Under the pieces are notes generated by a model. It was not told the origin of the DNA. It worked only from the letters and a program-made list of their open reading frames with translations, and ran no database searches. The position numbers and the translations under genes were made by a program. A stretch of DNA of 64,000 nt, from assembly GCA_032622095.1 (NCBI GenBank), contig CP136069.1, forward strand, positions 101,830,278 through 101,894,277, given 5' to 3'. Of this stretch, positions 49,102-59,150 are shown piece after piece (positions within the stretch are counted from its first letter, which is position 1; the number at the start of each line of letters is the position of its first letter). This DNA is from Siphonodentalium dalli. Taxonomy: Eukaryota; Mollusca; Scaphopoda; Gadilida; Siphonodentaliidae.

Positions 49102-50158
49102 CAGGGTTTCTGCCAGGCCGGCTGCGGGTCCGCCGCCCGGACCCATTCCCCCTGCCGACCTTTGCCATGAAATCCCGCTCATACACAATTAAATGACGTT
49201 ATTAAAAACTTGTTCAGTCTTGTCTGTCTCAGCAGGCTATATATGATATCTAATCCTATTTTCATTAACAATGACCAAATGGAATCGACACAGTCCATCT
49301 TCAGAAAAAAAAATAACAGCATGAATAAACCATAAATAGTGACACCCCACAAATAGTTCCACGGGATTCCCCCACGTGATTGGTGGGGAATTCCCTATCA
49401 AGGGAGATATCATTGGTTCAATTTACTTCAGAGTATGGGAACGTGGATCATAAAAACTGCCTCATTTATTATCTTGACGTGAATATTGACAAATGTGCGC
49501 GGCTTCGTGTCAATGCCCCATTCAGAGTAAGAGTTTGTCTAATGCTCGTTCCCGGGCTGACTTAGATAATCATTCCGATGTGACGCCATTTAGTAGAAGT
49601 TTGCAGACACGTGCCGTTAACTGTGTCACAATAAGAGATAATCAAAGCTATTATACCGCAGTCATTGAATATCATGCACATGTCCATGTGCACGATTATT
49701 AGTCAGGTCAAGGACGCCCAATGTTTTGCTGCTCTTTTGCAGTTGAATTATCAGTTACTAATACATATAGTTTGATATAAATGTGTGAGACAGGGAATAA
49801 AATAAAGACACACAGACACAGTGAGAATAGATTTGTTTATTTCTTTTTTTTTAAATATCGGATTTATCATCTTTTTAGATTTAGTTTGCGCAGGCACTTT
49901 GTCTTGTTGCTTACATGTGATCGCCGTTTGTTTCTCAAAATCCTGATGAAAAATGCCTCTCATGACATACCGATCCATAAGTCGCAGGAAGTTTTTAATA
50001 AGGGAAATTGGGTTAGAAAGTTGTGACTTGTACATCGGCCGGTACAGTAAATGACAAAATTACAGATAAATCGGTCTTCATACGGTATATTTAATTATTT
50101 ACTGGGTTCCCCATAGCAGCTACCGGACCCATTCCCCTGACCCCTAGCGGAAACCCTG
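49102..50158. mobile_element. hAT element, non-autonomous, 1.06 kb
   Basis: The ends are CAGGGTTTCTGCCAGG and CAGGGTTTCCGCTAGG (read from right). GTGAAGC lies directly outside each end, 7 of 8 bases of a hAT-size duplication. GC-rich GGACCC blocks sit inside both ends. Interior short frames (49380-50035) are not recognisable as transposase. Confidence 0.8.
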
Positions 50159-50384
50159 GTGAAGCTCAAATTATTGGAGCCATAAACAATCACATTGAAA
50201 TCACAGCAAATTTTAATTACGGCCCATTCTACCCGCTGTCAGTTCAAAATCCAGCTAATCCATGTTACTTCAACGATGATCAGACAGAAAACGTGTACAT
50301 AATATAATTGTTCTTGCAAAGAGATGAATATTTTTATTTAATATTTTGCAAGAGATGAATATTTTTAGCAGTATTTTCTCCTAA

Positions 50385-50717
50385 GGCACCATTTCATGAA
50401 AAAAAATAAAACTTTTTTCTCCCAAAAATGTTTACACGCGTACTGATTTTCATGTGCTGTCACATCCGGTTCTGCTTATGATCATTTACAGATCCATATT
50501 TTCATGACAAGATATGTCTTGTTTGGTTCAGAATTTCATTCAAAAACATTTTTTTCACAATTTTTGTAAAATTTATATAAAATTCCACGATTTACTTGAT
50601 ATAAATTGGGGGGATAATTTTTTTTTATTGTTATTTTTTTTCCTCCTGCACACTGTCCTGCATCTACTTTTTTTCTCCCCACATGTTCGTAAACCAGACT
50701 TGAAAATTGGTGTCGCC
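50385..50717. mobile_element. MITE, PIF/Harbinger-like, copy 2 (reverse orientation)
   Basis: It is the reverse complement of 1120-1475 over most of its length. The right end reads GGTGTCGCC followed by TAA, and TAA also precedes the left end. The left TIR has lost about 30 bp. Confidence 0.82.
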
Positions 50718-51200
50718 TAACCTATGGTAATTACATCACATACAAAATAAGGAATTTGCTATTGATAGTATTGTGAGTTGTAAGTTGTAGATGCACCAAA
50801 TAAGGGGTTTTACAATCGACATATAATGCGTGCAAATCTAATTAAGGAAATGATGCAAAATTTATTAATAAAGATAACGAGCACTTGTTATCAGTTTAGA
50901 AGATGTGTGGGAAAATTGGTAAACATGGGTAACTTGACTTGTGTCATGTGATAGGTGTCATTGACCTGATGACTTAAAGGTCTAATAAACAATTTTGATT
51001 AAATAATTAATCCCATACCCAAAATGGTCAAACCCTGGTCGTTGGAAATTGGTACACCAGAGGAGTACCATTGTTTAAGTGCCATTGACCCTAAAGGCGA
51101 ATTATCAATGCGATGATATGCTACATTGTAGGCTACAAGAAGAATCTTTGTGATCAATCTGAAAGGCTCGTGGCTCAGCACTGACAGCAAAATAACTTAC

Positions 51201-51407
51201 TGGGAGATGTAGTTTTACTGGATCCACCGGGTTATGAAACGGCCAAGCAAAGTGGTGTCTCCATACGGCTTTCATAACTGTTTTTAATAAATACTGTAGC
51301 TGATTAGTTAATCTGCCTTTCTTATGTGTCTGTGCCTGGCCTTCTCCATTATGTTGTGTTGGTGAGTTAGAATCTTGATCTTTATGGTTTGTTTCAGACA
51401 TATCCTT
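51201..51407 (-). CDS. BRD2/3/4: BET protein exon with start codon: N-terminus and first part of bromodomain 1
   Basis: The exon follows a CTTTCAG acceptor (AG at 51409-51408). The ATG is at 51401-51399, six bases into the exon, and the exon ends with the donor CCA|GTAAGT at 51200. It encodes 67 residues. A short polar leader ([14 protein letters not shown]) precedes the bromodomain helix Z segment [19 protein letters not shown]. The FAWPF motif, the WPF shelf of BET bromodomains, and [11 protein letters not shown] at the ZA-loop start follow. The next residues of every BET bromodomain 1, D-Y-x-K-I-I-K, are exactly what the next exon begins with. The start is favoured because it is the first ATG after the acceptor and the leader length resembles that of short invertebrate BETs. 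Confidence 0.95.
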
Positions 51408-51845
51408 CTGAAAGAAAAGAAGCATTGAAAGGTTCGGAGACTATAAACTGTAACTGCTGCAGAGCTTGAAATTGGCCAACAATCAAAATTCATAACTAGG
51501 GCGTGCAAACCCATGGTAATTCCAGATTTGAACTTGACCTGTACAAACTATTGGAATTTATGGGTCCAGGTGCCAATTTTTTCACTATTATTGTCAATTT
51601 GACATAAGAAGGCATATAACATTGGAATACCCCAGGACACCTAATCTGAGATAACAAGAGATGGACTGTCATCCGGTGCATACCCCCTGGTGACATGCCG
51701 CCTAATGTGGACATATCTACAAACCTATGACTGATATACTCAGATGGACCAAAAAATCAGCATTTTCATATAAACAGAATTGAATAACTATAGAATGAAA
51801 AACATAAACAAAACGGTTGAACACGCCATTAAAAGTCCTCAGAGT

Positions 51846-53253
51846 TAGTGATGAGCCGATGATCGGAAACGACAATCGGAATCGGCCGATTGTGGCCCAT
51901 CGGATGACAATTGGTACTCGGGTTTCAACATCGGCATTTCCGATTGTCTAAATAATAATCAGGCGCTTATTTTTCTTCAATAAATTGTGTTAAATATAAC
52001 ATGTTTTGTTAAATAAATGACCAGTAAACAATACAAATTTGATGATATACAGCCAGGTCCTGCCTAATACAGGTATAAATCCCCGGAAGTACATGTCACC
52101 TGACACATAATTACGCAGTTGACTGCATTCACCACGCTTCAGTTATTATATATCGAATGAATTGAAATAATTATGTCAAATGAACAAGTGACCTCAATGA
52201 CCTCTTATTGTCTCAAGTTATGAGCTGAACAGACATCGGAAGGACCAAACAGCCAACATTTCCAGATAAACAAAGATGAATAACTCTAGAATGGAAAAGC
52301 AGAACAGAACAATTGAACCCCCTATTGAATGTCCTCATAGCAGTGAACATCCATACCAAATTCCATTGAGATCCCAGCACAACTATTGAAGTTACGACAT
52401 GAACAGACACAAGACGAACCAAAAAGCCAACATTTCCAGATGAACAAAGATGTATAACTCTAGAATGGAAAATCCGAACAAAACGATGGAACCCTCTTTT
52501 TAATGTCCTCATAGCAGTGAACATCCATACCAAATTTCATTGAGATCCCAGCACAACTGTTGAAATTAAAACATGAACAGACACCAGACGGACCAAAAAT
52601 CCAACATTTCAAGATAAACAAAGATGAATAACTCTAGAATGGAAAATCCGAACAAAACGATGAAACCCTCTATTTAATGTCCTCATAGTTGTGAACATCC
52701 ACACCAAATTTGGTTGAGATCCCAGCACAACTGTTGAAGTTACGACATGAACAGACACCAGACGGACCAAAAAGCCACTATTTCCAGATAAACAAAGATG
52801 AATAACTCTAGAATGGAAAATCCAAACAAAACAATGGAACCCTCTATTTAATGTCCTCATAATAGTGAACATCCATGCCTAATTTCATTGAGATCCGAGC
52901 ACTACTGTTCAACTTATGACATGAACAGGCATCGGATGGACGTACGACAGACACACGGACAGGTGCATAACAGTATACCCCCCTTTTTTTTTAAAGGGGG
53001 TATAATAACATGTGTATTGGTTGCCAGGACGCAGGAATTCGTTCACAAGTCCACCCATACCTACCTTTATACTTAATAACCAAACAAACGTACCGTATAC
53101 TTATGTATACTGGTATATTACTGATGTTGTTGCTTCCAAATCGAAGTAGTATATAACACATAACATATTTTGGTATAATTATTACAATAATCGGAATCGG
53201 CACCTGAATCGGCAATCGGCGCAAGGCTCTATTTGACAATTGGCTCATCACTA
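51846..53253. mobile_element. hAT element, 1.4 kb, carrying a HINE-E copy
   Basis: An exact 8-bp duplication CTCAGAGT lies at 51838-51845 and 53254-53261. Both ends read TAGTGATGAGCC. The left 180 bp match the fragment at 30838-31015. The interior 52210-53008 is a HINE-E body with its own tract and hairpin. Confidence 0.92.
52210..53008 (+). mobile_element. HINE subfamily E core and 3' end
   Basis: Four units of about 178 bp (GAATAACTCTAGAATGGAAA, GAACATCCATACCAAATT, CAACTGTTGAAGTTACGACA), then GACAGACACACGGACAGG and a 3' hairpin at 52973-53004 (TATACCCCCC, A/T loop, GGGGGTATA). The 5' end is not evident, so it is probably 5'-truncated. Confidence 0.8.
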
Positions 53254-53264
53254 CTCAGAGTAGT

Positions 53265-53646
53265 CAGGGGTGCCGGAAGCATCCAAGGGCAGGGGGGGGC
53301 AGAGCCTACAAAAATGGCACTTTTCGGCAAAAAAGGGCATTTTCTCCGCAAACTCGGGAAAATAACCATAAATTCATTGGCAAAAATCCCTATTTTAATG
53401 GTATTTGTCGGTTTTTATGGCCGTTTTGTGATAAAATTGACAAAAAATTAATATTCCTTGTGAAATTGGTGGTATTTGGACCAAAAAAGTCACATTTTGC
53501 TATAAAAACACGAGATTAAACACACAAAAAGCATTTTCTGTCTCCAGAAAAAGGGCATGTCCTGCCCCTGCTCGCCCCCTTTGGTCAAGGGCAGGGGGGT
53601 CAGCTGCCCCCTCTGCCCCCCCCCCCCCCCTCTTCCGGCGCCCCTG
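53265..53646. mobile_element. hAT-like MITE, 382 bp
   Basis: The ends are CAGGGGTGCCGGAAG and CAGGGGCGCCGGAAG (read from right). Flanks AGAGTAGT and AAAGTAGT match at 7 of 8. The GC-rich subterminal stretches (AAGGGCAGGGGGG and reverse) pair. It lies 11 bp from the end of the previous hAT, overlapping its target duplication. Confidence 0.85.
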
Positions 53647-53980
53647 AAAGTAGTGAACAACCATACCAAATTTCATTGAGATCCGAGCATTACTGTTCAA
53701 ATTATGGCCTGAACAGACATTGGATGACCAAAAAGCCAACATTTCCAGATAAACAAAGATGAATAACTCTTAGAGTGGAAAACCCGAACAAAATGATTGA
53801 ACTCTCTATTCAATGTCCTCATAGTTGTGAATATCCATTCCAAATGTCATAGAGATCTGAGCACTACTGTTCAAGTTATGACATACAAAATGTTATCCAT
53901 GGACGAACGACAAGTGGTCAATCTGGACATCGACACTACATTGTATGTTTACCATACTATGGTATGGGTAAACATGAAAA

Positions 53981-55316
53981 CACCAAAGCCAAATTTCGAA
54001 CAAGCTCCATGCAGCGTTTGTCAGCTATCTTTATATCCTTATCAGCGGAGGCAATACAAAGTAAAGTTTAGCGAAAAAAAAACAGAATTACTCACAAGAT
54101 TCTTTGAATCCCCACCAGCTCCTTTCTTGGAACTAACGACTTCACCATTTGCCCTGAAAGTAATATGTTACAACTGTTTACCATTCAGTCACCACATAAT
54201 AGTTATCGGCAGCAAGCAATAGAACATGTATGCACTAGTTAGTGTTGGAACTATTAATTTCCCATTCATTGATTCTGCTGTACAGCAAACGATAAGTGAG
54301 AGGCCGATCGTGAGAGGCCAATCATGATCGGCATTCGGCAGATGTTAAACCCATCCCTTAGCGAATTAATCAAACCTTTAATGAGGTTATGGGCCGGCAA
54401 GAACCGCAGGTCAAGCAGTATCTGACAGCGGTCATGTTGGAAGTCACTGCTGTAATCTATTCCGTTACCGGCGAATACCGCGGTACTCTTTTCCGTGACC
54501 ACCTAGTGGCCATTTCCCCAAAGACCGTTGTCAACTGCGATCGAAAAAGCCACCAATATATAAAGAATGATATTATCACAAACTGCACCAGGCATCAATG
54601 AATACAGGCTCGGACAAAAGATGTCGAAAAAGGGCAATAACTCAGACTGAACTCAAATTGCAGGTTCCCATGACGGTTGATATACGGTACAGGTATGTGC
54701 AAAGTTTTAAAAATTTGACAAGAAAACGACAGAATATAGGCTCGGACAAAGTTCTGGATGGATGGACATACACAGACAAGGGTCATTACTGATCAATCTG
54801 AAAACATGCAATAATTAAATTCAATTGAATTATTTTTTTTTTAATTAATTGAGTCAGCAGTTCAGTCTAAAAAAAAATACAATAATTATAAAATTTAAAT
54901 TAATTTTAAATTGAGCAAGGAGTGCATATAAAACATTCAAAAATAAAATGTAAGCAATGCTCACCAAGCTAGTTATTACCGCTGTGGGTGTGGCCTCTAA
55001 AAAGCTCCATTCTACTAAAAAAGACTCATTGTGGCAGTGGAAAATAATCAAAGCAATATACCACTAAATTCATATGGCGGTATTCATCTCTGTTTAAGTG
55101 GTCCTGCTAATAAATTTTCTACGATAGTGTTAGGGCAAAACGATGAACTGAACAGAACGAGGAAAGGAAGCCATGTGTGAACAAGAGTATCGCCAGGGTG
55201 AGGCAAAATACACCCTTTAGCCATTCTGAATTGTACTGCCACAAAACAAAATAATAATTTGAGCTTACAAAGAATATAAGATATACCCCTAAATTCAATG
55301 CCAAAATGCATTCAAA
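53981..55316. other. Mixed intronic stretch with a HINE-B 5' fragment
   Basis: A diverged HINE-B 5' end (GAGAGGCCGATCGTGAGAGG ... GATGTTAAACCCATCCC) lies at about 54298-54360, with no core or 3' end attached. Around 54605-54750 two GGCTCGGACAAA-type phrases repeat. An open frame at 54389-54601 is not recognisable. No host exon is supported. Confidence 0.45.
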
Positions 55317-57002
55317 TGAAAGTGTCAATGACACGGTAGCTCAACTTAGGTAGGAAAATAATTTAATGGTTGACAGTAAATGGAGGAATAGGAAAGGTGC
55401 TATAATTGAAATGTCTAAGTAAGACATGTCAATATCAACATTCATGACAGGTTTCATAATGATCGAATCAGGGATGTGGTGATTATGGTGTGCCAAAGGA
55501 TTTAGTGATGCAAAGAGTAAATTATAAAATGGCCACCAGCAGCCATGTTTTTTTCTGAATTACCCCAAAATGACTTGTTCTCATCTACAGCCTTTACAAA
55601 TCTCATAATGATCTGACCAAAGGTACGACCTGTAGCCTGTGCCAAAGGATTTAGTCATGCAAAGAGTGAAATCCAATATGGCTGCTGGCGGCCATGTTTC
55701 TTAGCCAAACGATACCAAAATGACTCGTTTCCCAATCTACATGTCAACAGCCTTTACAAATCCCATCTACAGCACTGCTCAAATTAAGCGACCTGTTTTA
55801 ACGAGGGGTACATGCGTTATTACCGCGGTGCAATACCGCAGATTCGCGGTTGTACTACCACGCGCATACCACAGTACCACCGCGACATTAACGGTACCAC
55901 CGCACTACTAGCTGTAACGGATATTGGTACCGCGGTGACACGCGGTAATGAACCGCACAAACGCGGTGACATTACCGCTATGCGGTAGCGATTTTGAAAC
56001 GAGGTTAACGGCGGAATTCGATGTCTGACCGTTAATCTTCCAAAATAGGACGGCCGTTCTCACGATCTCCGTCCATGATTGTGTACCTTGACATGTATTA
56101 TTAACATATTGAAATAGATGAAAGCCGAGTATCGGGAAATATACAGGGCTTCCAGATTAAGTAAAGGTAAGTATAAGTTACTTTGAGAGTCATTTTTTAA
56201 TTAATGTGAATATTAAAATATTATAACAACATTTCTAGTCTCGTTTTATTGCCTAAAATTCCCATAAATGACACTATTTGTGAGCAGTTTGGGTTATCGC
56301 GAAGGGAACAAATTATTTTAGAGAGCTCGATAAATCCCGTATCTATAGTTTATATAAACGTACGTGATCCCCAAGTTGAATGATAACGATACTATTTAAA
56401 TAGTCCCCAGAAAGTCGCCAGAATACATGTAAATATCGTTAACTTCTTTGACATTCATTAACTGCAAATCACAAACACCATTTGTTCGTTTAACGGGAAT
56501 TATTGTCATAGCAATAAAAGACACAACGTGGAACTCCCGTATATCCAGTCAAAACAAATACATTCTGTGCAAAAGCACGTGTCACTCATTACGTCATACT
56601 GCAGCTGGCAGACTTTGTTCGTTAATATAGGACACGGGGCACTCAAGATGTCGTCATGTCTTTTTATAACTGGCCTCAATTGTAGAAATAAATATTTGTG
56701 TTTTGTTGATGGTGCTATTAGTAAAATTACACACGTAGCACTTATAATTTCATGACTCCAATGCGTCCGTTTGGCTTACATAATGCTGGTAGAAGGTAGT
56801 TCAGATATTTGGGTGAATATCTGAAAACTGTACAATTTGGAGGATTGCATTGCTCGAAATTCATAGTTCAAATTCACATAAAAAAACATTTCCATGTTGA
56901 ACCTGATGACTTACCATGAATTAGGATTTGCTTCGGCATGCTGGAATTTTATTCCCATTGCCATGGCAACATGACTCACTCAAGGTAGGTAGTAAAACAT
57001 GT

Positions 57003-59150
57003 CACTCCTGTTACTAACAAACAACAATCAGCTTACACCAAGTGCGGCCATTTCACTCAACTAAAATGTATTTATTGTTATTACCTTTTGTTACTTCCAG
57101 GAAATAATTAAGCTTGAATAAGCTCATCATAGTAAATATGTTTAAAATTCCTATACTCTGGGTGAATTCGCATATTTCTTGCATAAAAGTGAAAAACTGA
57201 TTACTCTGTAGGCCATGAACTCAAGAGTTCCCAGTTGATCACATATGCATAAGTGTCTACACTTTGTATCAATCCCATTATAAGGCCACTGTTTTTTGAT
57301 TAGTTGGTTCGCGGAATTTTTTCTGGAAAAGTTGGGTCGGTCGGTCGGAAAAAAAAAAAAAAAAAAAAAAAAGGATGGAAAACACTCAAATTTTCAAATA
57401 AAAGGAAAATGGTCTGAAAATAACTTTGTATCATATCTATTATCTTACACCTATTATTGGCATCTCAATATACAGCCAGATACTTGATCTGACTAGAAAA
57501 ACAAGGTTGATATATGTTTGTAATCACTTTTAATACTCTTTAAACATAACATAGCGAAAAAAACCCACAAAACTAGATGTTGATTTTATTTGACATTATA
57601 CAGTATATACATTTTACATCCTATATGAATTTAATATAATATAGTGCCATAGAGGTGTAATATATATGTGAATTTATATTACATCTATGTGACACTATAT
57701 TATATCAAATGTGTATGAATACAGGAGAAGTCATGTAAAATATACTTTGAATACAGGAGAAGTCATGTAAAATATACTTTGAATACAGGAGAAGTCATGT
57801 AAAATGTACTTTGCTATAAATGTCAAATATGTGTAATATATATGTGAATTTATATTACATCTATGTGGCACTATATTATATCAAATGCGTATAATATGTA
57901 AAATATACTTTGCTATAAATGTCAAATAAAATCGTCAACTCAACAATTGTATCCAAATTATGAACTGAGCCTGGTGGCCGACACCGGAACGCCGGGCTCC
58001 TCAATTTCGGTGACCCCTCGGTAAATTGTTCGGTAAGACCACCAAAGTAGTCACGACTAATCAATGCATCGTGCTCGACAAACGAGAACAGCTCTCGAAC
58101 TGTTATTTTGGGATAAACACATTTCAGCTGTTTTCGTATGGTCTTGTTTTCCGAAATGACAACTGCTTTTCCCCATTTCGAAAAAAACGAAAGTAGCCTA
58201 GAGTTTTTCTAGATTACCTAGTAGCAGAAGTGATGCAGAAAACACGGATGCGAAACGTCGCCAAAATTAATCCGTTCCTACAAACGGTACACAAAGCGAT
58301 CTTTTTTCATTTTTTAATAAAATAAAATTTTGGGTGCGGAAAAAACGGGTCGGCAAAACGGGTCGGCGGCAATAAAAAAAGTTCGGAACACATTTTTATT
58401 TTTTTCTAAAAACCGAAAAAAACGACTCGGTCGGATCCGCGAACCAACTAATCAAAAAACAGTGGCCTAATAATAAATGTTTTCTTTGGATGAGTATTTT
58501 TTTAGCAAAATGGAAATATGCGCTGGTAACAGGAGTGACATTGGTAACAGGAGTGACATTTTGGTAACAGGAGTGACACACCTGGTTTTTACAATGTTGT
58601 TATAAGTTTTATTTTTTAAATGGCTTATATTGAATTCCTATCTTCTTGATCTACATGGACAAACACTGGCCAGAAAAAGGGGTGGTGGCAATAACTGTTT
58701 GTTGCACATATCTGTCACTCCTGTTACTGTCACTCCTGTTACCAAAAAAGTAACAGGAGTGACAGTAACAGGGGTGACATATATGGTAGTTTATAGAAAA
58801 TTTCGAAAAATGTTCCAGGATTTGACAACTAATGACATATGATTTGCACAAAAGACTCAATATAGTATATAAAACATATATTCCTGATAAATGGGAAATG
58901 ATGGAAAGAAATGATATTGCTGTAAAAGGAGTGACAAACAATTAACCTACTCTCTTCATTTGTTCAGCAATGTGCTCCGGTCCGCAGAAATGATTTCAAA
59001 TCACCGCCTTTTGAACTTTTGTTGGGATTACCTATTTAATGAACTTCTCTCTGGTGGCAGGTTTCTCAAGAAGGCTACTCTACACCCTAGTGTAATGCCT
59101 TGTTATACTCTTGGTAACAGGAGTGACACAAAAATTGGTAACAGGTGCAA
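57003..59150. repeat. Cluster of GTAACAGGAGTGACA motifs in both orientations
   Basis: Copies: 57003 (minus), three between 58527 and 58577 (plus), two minus at 58724-58752, two plus at 58757-58785 (one reads GTAACAGGGGTGACA), one near 59114 (plus), with partial copies near 58929 and 59138. The four at 58724-58785 form a near-perfect palindrome. All lie in the Tc1-like element but outside its inner Harbinger-like insertion. Confidence 0.9.
57294..58467. mobile_element. PIF/Harbinger-like element, 1.2 kb, non-autonomous
   Basis: The perfect inverted ends begin GGCCACTGTTTTTTGATTAG and continue TTGGTTCGCGGA. TAA duplications are at 57291-57293 and 58468-58470. GGTCGG-rich and A/T-homopolymer blocks lie just inside both ends. 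The middle (57640-57920) has a direct repeat TGAATACAGGAGAAGTCATG (three times) within a larger inverted AT-rich repeat. No transposase. Confidence 0.9.

Larger units (their letters stand above)
1959..51407 (-). other. BRD2/3/4: BET bromodomain gene, 5' portion (gene span in window)
   Basis: Four minus-strand exons join in a single frame into the N-terminal 269 residues of a BET protein, a nuclear reader of acetylated histones that recruits transcription elongation machinery. All three internal junctions fall between codons (phase 0), and the joined sequence runs without gap or overlap through the whole of bromodomain 1 into the linker. The introns are 51200-29513, 29365-15904 and 15834-2349. 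Bromodomain 2, the ET domain and the C-terminus are not seen and should lie left of position 1. An AG acceptor directly before the start-codon exon shows that the 5' UTR is split, so at least one untranslated exon lies upstream (right of 51407). I could not identify it. Most invertebrates have one BET gene, so it cannot be assigned to BRD2, BRD3 or BRD4 individually. Confidence 0.93.
51653..53980 (+). mobile_element. HINE, subfamily E at its 5' end and B at its 3' end, split by two hATs
   Basis: The 5' end is AACAAGAGATGGACTGTCAT with palindrome GATGGACTGTCATC and GCATACCCCC. The E-type body runs to 51845, resumes at 53647 and continues to about 53890 (AACATTTCCAGATAAACAAA, ATTTCATTGAGATC). 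The terminus is GTGGTCAATCTGGACATCGA with an ATGTTTACC..GGTAAACAT hairpin near 53945-53975, which belongs to subfamily B, not E. Confidence 0.7.

Noticed and set aside
52213-52872. Two minus-strand frames of 106 and 87 codons with matching internal repeats
   Set aside because: The repeat matches the 178-bp HINE-E unit, which happens to lack stops in this frame. No homologous protein is recognised.
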